DNA of 34,686 nucleotides from Cereibacter johrii. Lineage in GTDB: Bacteria > Pseudomonadota > Alphaproteobacteria > Rhodobacterales > Rhodobacteraceae. The notes beneath the pieces are model-generated. The model had not been told where the DNA came from. It did not search any database and worked only from the letters and a program-made list of their open reading frames with translations. A program made the translations under genes and the position numbers. The stretch covers positions 1 through 34,686 of the forward strand of contig NZ_MABH01000112.1 of the NCBI RefSeq assembly GCF_001720585.1, in the 5' to 3' direction. This document shows positions 8,251 through 17,157 of the stretch, in pieces. Position 1 is the stretch's first letter; each line of letters opens with the position of its first letter.

Positions 8251-9429
8251 ATGACCGCCAACGCTCCGATCATCCAGGACGTGATGACCCTGCCGCGCAA
8301 GCTGCCGGAGGGCGGGCCCGTGAACATCGTGGGCCTCACGCGCGAGGAGCTTCTGGCCGCCCTCGTCGCTGCGGGCACGCCCGAGCGGCAGGCGAAGATG
8401 CGGGCGGGACAGGTCTGGCAATGGGTCTATCACTGGGGTGTGCGCGACTTCGCGCAGATGACGAACCTCGCCAAGGACTACCGCGCGCTCTTGGCCGAGC
8501 ATTTCGCCATCGTCCTGCCCGAGGTCGTCACCCGGCAGATCTCGGCGGACGGCACGCGGAAATATCTCATCCGGATCGCGGGCGGGCATGAGGTCGAGAC
8601 GGTCTACATCCCCGAGGAAGGCCGCGGCACGCTCTGCGTCTCCTCGCAGGTGGGCTGCACGCTGACCTGCTCCTTCTGCCACACCGGCACGCAGAAGCTG
8701 GTGCGCAACTTGACGGCGGGCGAGATCGTGGGCCAGCTCATGCTCGTGCGCGACGATCTCGGCGAATGGCCCGAGCGGGGCGCGCCCAAGGACGAGACGC
8801 GGCTCGTGTCGAACCTCGTGCTGATGGGCATGGGCGAGCCGCTCTACAATTTCGAGAATGTCCGCAACGCGATGAAGGTGGTGATGGACGGCGAGGGCCT
8901 CTCGCTCTCGCGCCGGCGGATCACGCTTTCCACCTCGGGCGTCGTGCCCGAGATCGCCCGCACCGCCGAAGAGATCGGCTGCCAGCTCGCCATCTCGTTC
9001 CACGCCACGACCGACGAGGTGCGCGACATTCTGGTGCCGATCAACAAGCGCTGGAACATCCGCACGCTTCTGGACAGCCTGCGCGACTATCCGCGCCTGT
9101 CCAACTCCGAGCGGATCACCTTCGAATATGTCATGCTCGACGGGGTGAACGACACGGATGCGGATGCCCGGCGGCTGGTGAAGCTGATCTCGGGGATCCC
9201 CTCCAAGATCAACCTGATCCCCTTCAACGAATGGCCGGGCGCGCCCTACCGCCGCTCGACGCCCGAGCGGATCGCGGCCTTCGCCGACATCATCTACAAG
9301 GCAGGCTATGCCTCGCCGATCCGCACCCCGCGCGGCGAGGACATCATGGCGGCCTGCGGCCAGCTCAAGTCCGCGACCGAGCGCGCCCGCAAGAGCCGGG
9401 CCCAGATCGCCGCCGAAACCGGCCTCTGA
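8251..9429 (+). CDS. rlmN: Dual-specificity 23S rRNA/tRNA adenine-C2 methyltransferase RlmN
   Basis: RlmN is a radical-SAM enzyme that methylates C2 of A2503 in 23S rRNA and A37 in some tRNAs, affecting translational accuracy. The 392-residue product has the SAM/4Fe-4S motif CTLTCSFC (C136, C140, C143), the GGMGEPL-like MGMGEPLYN, and the C-terminal [15 protein letters not shown] with the mechanistic cysteine C369. The ATG at 8251 follows GAGG by 7 bases; an in-frame upstream extension would enter the IalB terminator region. A TATATGAT box about 30 bases upstream could be a -10 element. The ycaQ-like gene follows after 14 bases, so they are probably co-transcribed. Confidence 0.95.
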   Translation: MTANAPIIQDVMTLPRKLPEGGPVNIVGLTREELLAALVAAGTPERQAKMRAGQVWQWVYHWGVRDFAQMTNLAKDYRALLAEHFAIVLPEVVTRQISADGTRKYLIRIAGGHEVETVYIPEEGRGTLCVSSQVGCTLTCSFCHTGTQKLVRNLTAGEIVGQLMLVRDDLGEWPERGAPKDETRLVSNLVLMGMGEPLYNFENVRNAMKVVMDGEGLSLSRRRITLSTSGVVPEIARTAEEIGCQLAISFHATTDEVRDILVPINKRWNIRTLLDSLRDYPRLSNSERITFEYVMLDGVNDTDADARRLVKLISGIPSKINLIPFNEWPGAPYRRSTPERIAAFADIIYKAGYASPIRTPRGEDIMAACGQLKSATERARKSRAQIAAETGL

Positions 9430-9443
9430 ACGGGCCGGCGGCC

Positions 9444-10664
9444 GTGATCCTTCCCAACCCGCTCGCCCGCCGGCTGTTCCTGCATCTCCACGCCCTTGCC
9501 GAGCCGCCCACCGGCCCGGCCAAGGGCGAGGCGCTGCTGGCGCTGATTGACCGTCTGGGCTTCGTCCAGATCGACAGTATCTCGACCGTCGCCCGCGCCC
9601 ATCACATGATCCTCTTCGCGCGCCGGCAGGCCTACCGGCCCGAGGCGCTCGACCGGCTGCTCGCGCAGCGCCACCTGTTCGAACATTGGACCCACGATGC
9701 GGCGGTGATTCCCGCCCGCTTCTTCCCCTTCTGGCACCATCGCTTCCGCCGCGACCGGCCGCGGCTGCTGGCCCGCTGGCGCGGCTGGCAGCGCGAGGGA
9801 TTCGAGGAGCAGTTCGATGCGGTCCTCGCGCGGATCGCCGAGAGCGGGCCGGTCTCGGCCGCCGAAGTGGGCGAGGAGGAAGAGCGCGGCACCGGCGGCT
9901 GGTGGGACTGGCACCCGTCGAAGGCCGCCCTGGAATATCTCTGGCGGGTGGGCGAGCTTTCGATCACGCGCCGCGACTCGTTCCGCAAGGTCTACGATCT
10001 GACCTCCCGCGTCATCCCGTCCGCGTGGCTCGGGATGGATCCGGGGGATGCCGCGACGATCCACTGGGCCTGCTCCGAGGCGCTGGACCGGCTCGGCTTC
10101 GCCACCTCGGGCGAACTGGCCGCCTTCTGGGCCGCCGCGAGCCCCGCCGAAGCGCAGGCCTGGTGCCACGACGCGCTTGCCCGCGGCGAGATCGTGGAGG
10201 TCCGTGTCGAGGGGGCCGACGGCAGCCTCCGGCGCAGCTACGCCCGACCGGAGGTGGTCGCGCTGGCCGAGGCTGCGCCCGATCCCTCGCCACGGCTGCG
10301 GATCCTGTCGCCCTTCGATCCGGTGCTGCGCGACCGGGCCCGCGCCGAACGGTTGTTCGGCTTCCGCTACCGGATCGAGGTGTTCGTGCCCGAGGCCAAG
10401 CGCACCTACGGCTATTACGTCTTCCCGATCCTCGAGGGCGACCGGCTGATCGGCCGGATCGACATGCGCGCCCACCGCGAGAGCGGCAGCCTGCGCGTGC
10501 GCGCGCTCTGGCCCGAGGCGGGGGTGCGGCTGGGCTCGCGCCGGCTCGGGCGGCTCGGAGCCGAGCTCGACCGTCTGGCGCAGTTCGCGGGCTGCGATCA
10601 GGTGAAGTTCGAACCGGACTGGCTGCGCGAGACGCTGCCCGAGGGGAGCGCAGCCGGAGACTAG
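9444..10664 (+). CDS. YcaQ/AlkX-type winged-helix DNA glycosylase
   Basis: The 406-residue protein matches the HTH_42/AlkZ-like family (PF06224), which unhooks alkylated bases and DNA interstrand crosslinks. The N-terminal catalytic motif is Q42-I43-D44 in RLGFVQIDSISTVARAHH, the Q-hydrophobic-D form typical of E. coli YcaQ rather than the Q-x-Q form of Streptomyces AlkZ. Other family segments are HLFEHWTHDAAVIP, a winged-helix stretch around residues 170-195, and LSPFDPVLRDRARAERLFGFRYRIEVF near the C-terminus. The GTG at 9444 is the most plausible start: length matches E. coli YcaQ (about 410) and no ATG lies nearby, although the SD is poor. It follows rlmN by 14 bases. Confidence 0.85.
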   Translation: MILPNPLARRLFLHLHALAEPPTGPAKGEALLALIDRLGFVQIDSISTVARAHHMILFARRQAYRPEALDRLLAQRHLFEHWTHDAAVIPARFFPFWHHRFRRDRPRLLARWRGWQREGFEEQFDAVLARIAESGPVSAAEVGEEEERGTGGWWDWHPSKAALEYLWRVGELSITRRDSFRKVYDLTSRVIPSAWLGMDPGDAATIHWACSEALDRLGFATSGELAAFWAAASPAEAQAWCHDALARGEIVEVRVEGADGSLRRSYARPEVVALAEAAPDPSPRLRILSPFDPVLRDRARAERLFGFRYRIEVFVPEAKRTYGYYVFPILEGDRLIGRIDMRAHRESGSLRVRALWPEAGVRLGSRRLGRLGAELDRLAQFAGCDQVKFEPDWLRETLPEGSAAGD

Positions 10665-10708
10665 CGGCAGGTCGCCTTCGGGGCGCGCAACGTGGTCTTG
10701 CGGGGATC

Positions 10709-10723
10709 CTGCCCCCGGGGCAG
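10709..10723. terminator. Weak hairpin between the convergent ycaQ-like and C40 peptidase genes
   Basis: CTGCCCC-C-GGGGCAG forms a compact GC hairpin in the 115-bp convergent gap. No T-run follows on either strand, so terminator activity is only a guess. Confidence 0.25.
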
Positions 10724-10779
10724 CTCGGGATCTCCGTCGCACGAGGTCCGGCCCATGGCCGCGCTGCCGGCTCCCCCGC

Positions 10780-11592
10780 TCAGGGCCTCCGCCGCGCCAG
10801 CACCGGCCCCTCGCCGGCCGCAGCGATCCGGGCGATGGCGGCCTCCGTCTCCTCCTCGATCACGCCCATCACATAGCCGGTGGCATGGATCATGCGCCGC
10901 GCATCCACGGCCATGGCGACATGACCCTTCCAGAACAGAAGGTCTCCCGCCTGCAAGTCGCCGGAAACCTCGGTGCCGACCGTCTGCTGCAGGTCGCTGT
11001 CGCCGGGGCAGTCGATCCCGCAGGCCAGAAGCGCCGCCTGCGCGAGACCCGAGCAATCGATGCCCGCCCGGCTGTTGCCCCCCCAGAGATAGGGCGTGCC
11101 GTGAAAGAGCCGCGCCACGGCCACGGGGTCGGAATGGAGCCGATCCAGCGGCCACAGATGGCAGGCGGGCACCCAACCCATTGTCGTCTGCAGAAAATCT
11201 CGCGCTTCGCCAATGACCGTCAGCCGCGCGCCGAAGCTGAGGGCGGCGATCTCATGCGCCTGCACCCGCGGTTCGGGATAGAGATGGCTCGCGGGCACCG
11301 TGACGCGGTGGGTGGCCATCTCGGGCGCCGCAAGCGCGGCCTCGGGCAGCCAGCCGCAATAGCCGTCCTTGGCGGCGCGGCCGAAGGCATGGCCCTCGCG
11401 CCGGTCGATCACGAGGATCTCCTCGCCCAGCAGGAGCTGCCGGTCCCGCGGCCCCCCCGGACGGGCCAGGAGATCCACGACCGGCAGGCCGATCCGCGCC
11501 GGCGCGCCGTCGGTGAAGCGCGGGGCCGCCACCTGCCCCTTCAGCGAGACATGGGCCACCTCGCCGCTGTAGGGGGTCGTCCGGCGATCCAT
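10780..11592 (-). CDS. NlpC/P60-family (C40) peptidase with N-terminal SH3-like domains
   Basis: The 270-residue protein is a probable gamma-D-glutamyl-diaminopimelate endopeptidase acting on cell-wall peptides, like dipeptidyl-peptidase VI. Residues 30-90 and 95-148 resemble two SH3b domains (RQLLLGEEILVID, GYCGWLPEAAL; FGARLTVIGEARDFLQTTMGWVP). The C-terminal catalytic domain has C180 in SRAGIDCSGL, H224 in WKGHVAMAVD and a third polar residue, H236, in MIHATGY. There is no signal peptide, so it probably recycles peptides in the cytoplasm. The ATG at 11592 overlaps the aminopeptidase stop as TGATG; a GTG one codon earlier is an equal alternative. The two enzymes are translationally coupled and could act in sequence on peptides. 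Confidence 0.88.
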   Translation of the reverse strand: MDRRTTPYSGEVAHVSLKGQVAAPRFTDGAPARIGLPVVDLLARPGGPRDRQLLLGEEILVIDRREGHAFGRAAKDGYCGWLPEAALAAPEMATHRVTVPASHLYPEPRVQAHEIAALSFGARLTVIGEARDFLQTTMGWVPACHLWPLDRLHSDPVAVARLFHGTPYLWGGNSRAGIDCSGLAQAALLACGIDCPGDSDLQQTVGTEVSGDLQAGDLLFWKGHVAMAVDARRMIHATGYVMGVIEEETEAAIARIAAAGEGPVLARRRP

Positions 11593-12977
11593 CACAGGCC
11601 CAGCATCCGCGGCAGCGCGGTGAGGATCGCGCGCGCGCCCTGCCCCACGCCGCCCTTCGGCCGTGCCGGCGCATCGGCGGGCGTGTGTCCGTAGATGTCG
11701 AAATGCATGTAGCGGGGATTTTCGACGAAGCGGCGCAGGAAGAGCGCGGCGGTGATCGAGCCCGCGAAGCCGCCCGAGGGGGCATTGTCGAGATCCGCGA
11801 TGCCGGGCTCGATCAGGGCCTCGTAGGGCTCCCAGAAGGGCAGGCGCCAGACCGGATCGCAGGCGGGGCCCGCCGCGGATTGCAGCGCCGCCGCCAGATC
11901 CTCGTCATCGGTATAGAAGGGCGCGAGATCGGGGCCCACCGCCACCCGCGCGGCCCCCGTCAGCGTGGCCATCGAGACGATGAGATCGGCCTCCTCCTCG
12001 TCGGCCAGCGTCAGCGCATCGGCGAGGATGAGCCGCCCCTCGGCATCGGTGTTGTTCACCTCGACCGTCAGCCCCTTGCGCGAGGTCAGGATGTCCTTCG
12101 GGCGCATCGCATTGCCGGATATGGCATTTTCCACCGCCGGCACCAGCACGCGCAGCCGCACCGGCAGCTCGAGCGCCATGATCATCTGCGCAAGTCCCAT
12201 GACGGTGGCGGCCCCGCCCATGTCCTTCTTCATCAGGAGCATGCCGGTCGAGGGCTTGATGTCGAGCCCGCCCGTGTCGAAGCAGACGCCCTTGCCCACC
12301 AGCGTGACGCGCGGCCCGCGCTCGCCCCAGCGCATCTCCAGAAGGCGCGGCGCGCGGGTCGAGGCGCGGCCCACGGCATGGATCATGGGCAGATTGCGGT
12401 CGAGGAGCTTGTCGCCGCGGATCACCGCGGTCTCGGCGCCGAACCGGTCGGCGAGGGCAAGGAAGGCCTCCTCCAGCTCCTGCGGCCCGAGATCGGAGGC
12501 GGGCGTGTTGATGAGGTCGCGGGTCAGCGCCTCGGCCTCGGCCATGGCAAGGAGCCGCGCCCCTTCGCAGCCTGCCGGCAGCTTCAGGCGCGCCTTCGGC
12601 GGCTTCGTCCCGGTGCGGTAGCGCGTGAAGGCGTAGGTGGACAGAAGCCAGCCCAGGGCCGCCTCGCCGGCCGCTTCGGGCGAGAGATCGCCCTCGAGAT
12701 GCCAGTCCCCCTCCGGCAGGGCCGCAAGCCCGCGCGCGAGGCCGAAGCGGCTGCGGGCGCGGGCCCTGGCCGTGCCTGATCCGAGAACCGCGGCCGCGAT
12801 GCCGCCGGCCGCATCCGGCAGGAGGCGCAGCTCGCCCAGCGAGGCCTCGAAGCCGGTGGCGGCAAGCCAGGCGCGCTCGGCCTCGGTCCGGCCGCCGAGC
12901 CAGTCGGCCAGCGCGTCGGACGCAACGACATGGACCGGGCGCGAAGCCGCGGCGGGATCGGCAAAGGAAAGGGGCAT
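11592..12977 (-). CDS. M17-family leucyl aminopeptidase
   Basis: This is a cytosolic metallo-aminopeptidase with two metal ions that removes N-terminal residues from peptides. The 461-residue product has the M17 signature NTDAEGRL (309-316) and the metal/catalytic segment GKGVCFDTGGLDIKPSTG (K229, D234), followed by MKKDMGGAA (D252). It is somewhat shorter than E. coli PepA (503) and resembles the PepB-like alphaproteobacterial forms. The ATG at 12977 is preferred over a GTG at 13037 because the earlier residues are Pro/Arg-rich noise. It is first in a two-gene unit with the C40 peptidase, which suggests joint peptide or murein-peptide turnover. Confidence 0.92.
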   Translation of the reverse strand: MPLSFADPAAASRPVHVVASDALADWLGGRTEAERAWLAATGFEASLGELRLLPDAAGGIAAAVLGSGTARARARSRFGLARGLAALPEGDWHLEGDLSPEAAGEAALGWLLSTYAFTRYRTGTKPPKARLKLPAGCEGARLLAMAEAEALTRDLINTPASDLGPQELEEAFLALADRFGAETAVIRGDKLLDRNLPMIHAVGRASTRAPRLLEMRWGERGPRVTLVGKGVCFDTGGLDIKPSTGMLLMKKDMGGAATVMGLAQMIMALELPVRLRVLVPAVENAISGNAMRPKDILTSRKGLTVEVNNTDAEGRLILADALTLADEEEADLIVSMATLTGAARVAVGPDLAPFYTDDEDLAAALQSAAGPACDPVWRLPFWEPYEALIEPGIADLDNAPSGGFAGSITAALFLRRFVENPRYMHFDIYGHTPADAPARPKGGVGQGARAILTALPRMLGL

Positions 12978-13047
12978 GGCTCGTTCCGGAGGACTGGACA
13001 ATCCGGGCGAGCCTAGCCGTTCCGGCGCTACCCGCAAGCCCCGCCGG

Positions 13048-13431
13048 TCAGAGGCTGAGGTCGAGCAACTCCTTGTCGGAAGCCAGCGACCGCTCTGCCA
13101 CCCGGAGCAGCCGGGCCCAGATCGCGGCGAAGGCGGTCATGTCGCCCAGCTCGACGGCACCGCGCGCATCTGCCGCAACGAGGCCGAGGCTGACCATCCC
13201 GAGGTTCTCGCACATGCGCTGCAGCCGCCGCAGACGCCGCGGGATCCCGCCCAGATCGCGCACCCTGACCTGATGCGAGAGCGCGGCGATCGTCATTGCC
13301 AGTTCCGCAAAGGCACGATTCACGATCTGCTCGGCAGCCTTGGTGCCCATTTCGCGATACATGGCGGCAATGGGCTCCGCATCCTGCCGCACGCGATCCA
13401 CCGGCCTCAGGGCCATAATCATGCAGGTCAT
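13048..13431 (-). CDS. Small all-helical protein of unknown function
   Basis: I do not recognise this family. The 127-residue product is rich in Ala, Leu, Arg and Met. It appears almost wholly helical, with amphipathic stretches around MYREMGTKAAEQIVNRAFAE, IPRRLRRLQRMCENLGMVSL and [17 protein letters not shown], suggesting a small helix bundle or dimer. No membrane segment or signal peptide is seen. The ATG at 13431 follows an AGGGGG by 9 bases; ATG 13422 is possible too. It is separated by 70 bases from the aminopeptidase downstream and is divergent from carbonic anhydrase. Coding potential is supported by codon bias and a sensible SD, not by homology. Confidence 0.6.
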   Translation of the reverse strand: MTCMIMALRPVDRVRQDAEPIAAMYREMGTKAAEQIVNRAFAELAMTIAALSHQVRVRDLGGIPRRLRRLQRMCENLGMVSLGLVAADARGAVELGDMTAFAAIWARLLRVAERSLASDKELLDLSL

Positions 13432-13569
13432 CCCACCTGTCCCCCTACACACCCAGGACCAGCCTGCGTGCGGCCGCTGAACAAAAGGTTGCGGCGCCCT
13501 GAAAAAATCCCTCGAATTTTCCCCGGCCGCCCCCTATTCAAGCGCGTGGACCTGACTGAGGACGACGCA

Positions 13570-14214
13570 ATGCACAATGCGAGGCCGCTTCCGAACTACC
13601 TTGTCCAGCGTTTCCACGGCTGGCGCGCCACCACCTTCGCCGACAACAAGTCCTGGTATCGCCGGCTCTCCGAGAGCGGGCAGCATCCACGCGCCATGGT
13701 GATCTCCTGCTGCGACTCGCGCGTGCATGTCACCTCGATCTTCGGCGCGGACGAGGGCGAGTTCTTCATCCACCGCAACATCGCCAATCTGGTGCCGCCC
13801 TACAGCCCCGACGGGAAGCAGCACGGCACCTCGGCCGCAGTCGAATATGCGGTCACCGCGCTCGGCGTGGCCCATATCGTGGTGCTCGGCCATTCGAACT
13901 GCGGGGGCGTCAAGGGCTGCCACGACATGTGCTCGGGCAAGGCGCCGCAGCTCGAGGAGACCTCGAGCTTCGTCGGCCGCTGGATGGACATCCTGCGCCC
14001 CGGCTACGAGCGGGTGAAGGACCTGCCCGAGGAGGAGCGCGTCACCGCGCTGGAGAAGGAGGCCGTGCTGGTCAGCATCGGCAACCTGATGACCTTCCCC
14101 TTCGTGCGCGAGGCGGTCGAGCGCGAGGTGCTGACGCTGCACGGGCTCTGGACCCACATCGGCGAGGGATCGCTCGAGCAATACATGCCCGGCCAGGGCT
14201 TCGTGCCGGTCTGA
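13570..14214 (+). CDS. Beta-class carbonic anhydrase
   Basis: The enzyme interconverts CO2 and bicarbonate using zinc. The 214-residue product has the beta-class motifs: C47-C-D49-S-R51 (zinc Cys and the Asp/Arg dyad) in MVISCCDSRVH, and H108-S-N-C111-G-G (zinc His and Cys). The segment FFIHRNIANLVPPY and TSAAVEYAVTALGV between them are typical. The ATG at 13570 has GAGGA about 8 bases upstream. It is probably cytoplasmic, supplying bicarbonate to carboxylases. It stands alone, divergent from the small helical protein and convergent with asd. Confidence 0.94.
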   Translation: MHNARPLPNYLVQRFHGWRATTFADNKSWYRRLSESGQHPRAMVISCCDSRVHVTSIFGADEGEFFIHRNIANLVPPYSPDGKQHGTSAAVEYAVTALGVAHIVVLGHSNCGGVKGCHDMCSGKAPQLEETSSFVGRWMDILRPGYERVKDLPEEERVTALEKEAVLVSIGNLMTFPFVREAVEREVLTLHGLWTHIGEGSLEQYMPGQGFVPV

Positions 14215-14218
14215 AGAG

Positions 14219-14252
14219 GAAAGCCCGCGGCAGGAGCGCCTGCCGCGGGCTT
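14219..14252. terminator. Bidirectional terminator candidate between carbonic anhydrase and asd
   Basis: AAGCCCGCGGCAGG (14221-14234), loop AGCG, CCTGCCGCGGGCTT (14239-14252) is a perfect 14-bp inverted repeat 6 bases after the carbonic anhydrase stop. On the minus strand it is followed by TTCCTCTTC; on the plus strand the T-run is only two bases. It serves two convergent genes. Confidence 0.7.
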
Positions 14253-14298
14253 CGCAGTCCCGGAGGAAGAGGGGCCCGAGCGCGGCCCCGTCCCCGTC

Positions 14299-15321
14299 TC
14301 AGCCCTTCTTCAGGCAGCGGTTGCCCAGAACCTCGGCGATCTGCACCGCGTTCAGCGCGGCGCCCTTGCGCAGGTTGTCGGACACGCACCAGAGGTTCAG
14401 CCCGTTGTCGAGGGTCGAGTCCTGCCGGATGCGGCTGATGTAGGTGGCGTAATCGCCCACGCATTCGACGGGCGTGATGTAGCCGCCGGCCTCGCGCTTG
14501 TCGACGACGAGCACGCCCGGAGCCTCGCGCAGGATGTCGCGCGCTTCCTCTTCATCGAGGAAATCCTCGAACTCGATGTTGATCGCCTCGGAATGGCCCA
14601 CGAACACGGGCACCCGCACGCAGGTCGCCGTGACCTTCACCTTCGGATCCAGGATCTTCTTGGTCTCGGCCACCATCTTCCACTCTTCCTTGGTGGAGCC
14701 GTCCTCCATGAAGCTGTCGATGTGCGGGATCACGTTGAAGGCGATCTGCTTGGTGAACTTCGAGGGCTCGACCTCCTGACCGGGGACGTAGATACCCTTG
14801 GTCTGGTTCCAGAGCTCGTCGATGCCGGCCTTGCCCGCGCCCGAAACGGACTGGTAGGTCGAGACGACGACGCGCTTGATCTTGGCCCGGTCGTGCAGCG
14901 GCTTCAGCGCCACGACCATCTGCGCGGTCGAGCAGTTGGGGTTGGCGATGATGTTCTTGGCCTTGTAGCCCTCGATCGCATCGGCGTTCACTTCCGGCAC
15001 GATCAGCGGCACCTGCGGGTCGTAGCGGTAGAGCGACGAGTTGTCGATCACGACGCAGCCCGCGGCCGCAGCCTTCGGCGCATAGATCTTCGTCGCGTCC
15101 GAGCCCACCGCGAACAGCGCGATATCCCAGCCGGTGAAGTCGAAGGTATCGAGATCCTTGGTCGTCAGGGTCTTGTCGCCGAAGCTCACCTCGGTGCCGA
15201 GAGACTTGCGGCTCGCCAGAGCGGCAATCTCCTCCACCGGAAACTCGCGCTCGGCGAGGATGTTCAGCATTTCACGGCCCACGTTGCCCGTGGCACCCGC
15301 GACGACGACCCTGTAGCCCAT
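14299..15321 (-). CDS. asd: Aspartate-semialdehyde dehydrogenase
   Basis: Asd reduces beta-aspartyl phosphate to aspartate semialdehyde with NADPH, feeding lysine/diaminopimelate, threonine, methionine and isoleucine synthesis. The 340-residue product starts with the Rossmann motif VVVAGATGNVGREML (5-19). It carries the catalytic cysteine C130 in IIANPNCSTAQMV, and the later VFVGHSEAIN with the acid/base His. The ATG at 15321 follows AGAGGGG. Its codons look more strongly biased than those of its neighbours, consistent with high expression. It is monocistronic as far as can be seen. Confidence 0.96.
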   Translation of the reverse strand: MGYRVVVAGATGNVGREMLNILAEREFPVEEIAALASRKSLGTEVSFGDKTLTTKDLDTFDFTGWDIALFAVGSDATKIYAPKAAAAGCVVIDNSSLYRYDPQVPLIVPEVNADAIEGYKAKNIIANPNCSTAQMVVALKPLHDRAKIKRVVVSTYQSVSGAGKAGIDELWNQTKGIYVPGQEVEPSKFTKQIAFNVIPHIDSFMEDGSTKEEWKMVAETKKILDPKVKVTATCVRVPVFVGHSEAINIEFEDFLDEEEARDILREAPGVLVVDKREAGGYITPVECVGDYATYISRIRQDSTLDNGLNLWCVSDNLRKGAALNAVQIAEVLGNRCLKKG

Positions 15322-15451
15322 CGGGGACCCCTCTTCTCATGTCGGAATGACGCGCCCCCATAGCGCAACGGGGGTCACGGGGAAAGCGGAATCGGGCCGG
15401 AGAGACTTGGCGCGCAGGGCGGTGCGCTGCGCGGGACCCACCCTGCGGGGC

Positions 15452-16078
15452 TCAGCCCGGGGATCCGCGCAGCGTGAAGCGCGGGTCGCTCTCGAGCAGG
15501 GCCTGCACGAAGCGGGCCTCGGCGCCGAAATCGTGCGGCACCTGCGCGGCGGTCCGGCTCCCCGTGAGCGACAGGCTCGCGAAGAAATCGAAGCCGTAGA
15601 GCGTGACCGAGGCCGCACGGCTCCGCGCCAGAAGGTCGATCGTCATGAGCCCGGTCGAGGGCGGCGCGGCCAGCCGACGCTTCAGATCCTCGTAGTCCGC
15701 GCGGGAGTGGAGGTAGAAGCCCCGGCGGCTCGCCACATGCCACTGCAACCGCTTGCGCTTGGGCGACATCCAGAGCGTGAGCCGCGGCGCGAGCCGCTCG
15801 AGCGCCTCGGCCTGAAGCGAGGTGGCGAGCGCCAGCGCGTCCGTCCGCGTGCCGTGGCTGGCCGCGGCCGGCATCGGCGCGCGGTTCAGCCGGATCACGA
15901 GGTCGGCCGCGTCGATCTCGGGGCCGAAGGCCGCCTGCGACAGGCTGCGCGCATTGCCGACCAGCGCGATCCGTTCGGTGGCAAAGCGGGCAAGCAGCGC
16001 CTCCTCCGGCAGCGAGAGGGCCGCCAGCGGCGCCTCGCGGCGGAAGGTGCGGGCGAAGAGAAATCCGAGCCGCGTCAT
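15452..16078 (-). CDS. GT29 (sialyltransferase-like) glycosyltransferase
   Basis: The 208-residue protein carries the three CMP-sialic-acid-type motifs of family GT29. Motif L is IALVGNARSLSQAAFG...IDAADLVIRLNRAP (residues 36-68), motif S is PPSTGLMTIDLLA...VTLYGFDFF (139-166), and a VS-type H182-x4-E187 occurs in PHDFGAE. No signal anchor is seen, so it probably acts at the cytoplasmic face of the inner membrane. Its ATG overlaps the TGA of the upstream LpcC-like glycosyltransferase by 4 bases, so both likely build the same surface glycan, probably lipopolysaccharide core. The donor could be a sialic acid or another nonulosonate such as Kdo; the sequence does not decide this. Confidence 0.75.
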   Translation of the reverse strand: MTRLGFLFARTFRREAPLAALSLPEEALLARFATERIALVGNARSLSQAAFGPEIDAADLVIRLNRAPMPAAASHGTRTDALALATSLQAEALERLAPRLTLWMSPKRKRLQWHVASRRGFYLHSRADYEDLKRRLAAPPSTGLMTIDLLARSRAASVTLYGFDFFASLSLTGSRTAAQVPHDFGAEARFVQALLESDPRFTLRGSPG

Positions 16079-17109
16079 GCAAGAAGCCTCCGGTAGAGCG
16101 CGACGAGGGCCGCCGCCTCATCCTCGATGCGGAACCCCTTGAGGGTGCGCGCCCGGGCGGCCTCGGCCATCCGGCCGCAAAGGGCGGCATCGTCGAGGAG
16201 CGCCGCCACCTCCGCCACCATGGCCGCGAGATCGCCCGGCGGCACGAGCCGCCCCGTGTCCGCGCTCACCAGCTCCTCGAAGGCGCCGACGCGCGTCGCC
16301 ACCACCGGCACGCCACAGGCCATCGCCTCGAGCGGCGTGAGCCCGAAGCCCTCCCACCGCTGCGGGGCCACATAGAGATCGAGCGCGCGATACCAGTCGG
16401 GCATCCGATCCACCGTGACCTCAGGCCGGAACAGGATGCGCTGGCCCAGCCCCGCGGCCTCGACCTCGCGGCGGAGCCCGTCGAGGAACGCCTGATGCTC
16501 GCCCACCGCGCGCCCCATCACCACCGCAGCCACGCCCGGCCGCTCGGGCAGAAGCCGCATCATGGCATGGACGAACACATCCGTGCCCTTCTGCGCCCGG
16601 ATCCGGCCGTAGCAGCCCACAAGCACCGCCTCGGGCAGGCCCAGCCGCGCCCGCACCTCGGCCCGGTCGCCGGGGCGGAAGGTGTCGGTATCGATCCCGT
16701 GCAGGATCACCTCGGCGGGCCGCTCGAGATAGGAGGCCGTCCGGCGCGAGGTGGCGACCAGCGCATCCATCCGCCCGATCAGCCAGCGCGTGTAGCCCGT
16801 GTGCCGCCGCTGCGAGGCCGAGGTGAAGAGAAGTTTCAGCCGTCGGCGCAGGAGATGGCGCAGCGCGAGGCCCAGCAGCATCTCGGTGTTGCGCCGGGCG
16901 TGCCAGACCCGCCAGCGGTCGCGCGGCAGGAACGGCAGGCGCCAGAGCGGCAGATGCGGAAGGTCCGCAGGCAGGCCCGGGCCGGTGGCCGCGATGCCGA
17001 TCAGGCGCGCCTGCACCGGCACCAGCCGCGCGATGGTGGCCGTCACCCCCGAGAGGCGGCGCTTGAGGTTGGGCGCGATGACCTCGATCCGATCCGGCTG
17101 CACTGGCAT
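16075..17109 (-). CDS. GT4 glycosyltransferase, LpcC/LpsB-like (LPS core)
   Basis: The 344-residue GT-B enzyme starts DRIEVIAPNLKRRLSGVTATI. From memory this resembles the start of rhizobial LpcC/LpsB core mannosyltransferases, as do the WHARRNTEMLLG and LFTSASQRRHTGYTRWLI segments. The C-terminal nucleotide-sugar site has GRIRAQKG (168-175) and the E-x7-E pair E253/E261 in EGFGLTPLEAMACGVPVVAT. It would transfer mannose or a similar sugar to the inner core (Kdo) from a GDP-sugar. The ATG at 17109 follows GGGGGGA. It is downstream of an MFS gene by 48 bases and overlaps the GT29 gene by ATGA. Confidence 0.85.
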   Translation of the reverse strand: MPVQPDRIEVIAPNLKRRLSGVTATIARLVPVQARLIGIAATGPGLPADLPHLPLWRLPFLPRDRWRVWHARRNTEMLLGLALRHLLRRRLKLLFTSASQRRHTGYTRWLIGRMDALVATSRRTASYLERPAEVILHGIDTDTFRPGDRAEVRARLGLPEAVLVGCYGRIRAQKGTDVFVHAMMRLLPERPGVAAVVMGRAVGEHQAFLDGLRREVEAAGLGQRILFRPEVTVDRMPDWYRALDLYVAPQRWEGFGLTPLEAMACGVPVVATRVGAFEELVSADTGRLVPPGDLAAMVAEVAALLDDAALCGRMAEAARARTLKGFRIEDEAAALVALYRRLLA

Positions 17110-17157
17110 GGTGTCCCCCCGAGGCTCTGGTTAGCGCAGAGCGTGGCGGACGGAAAG

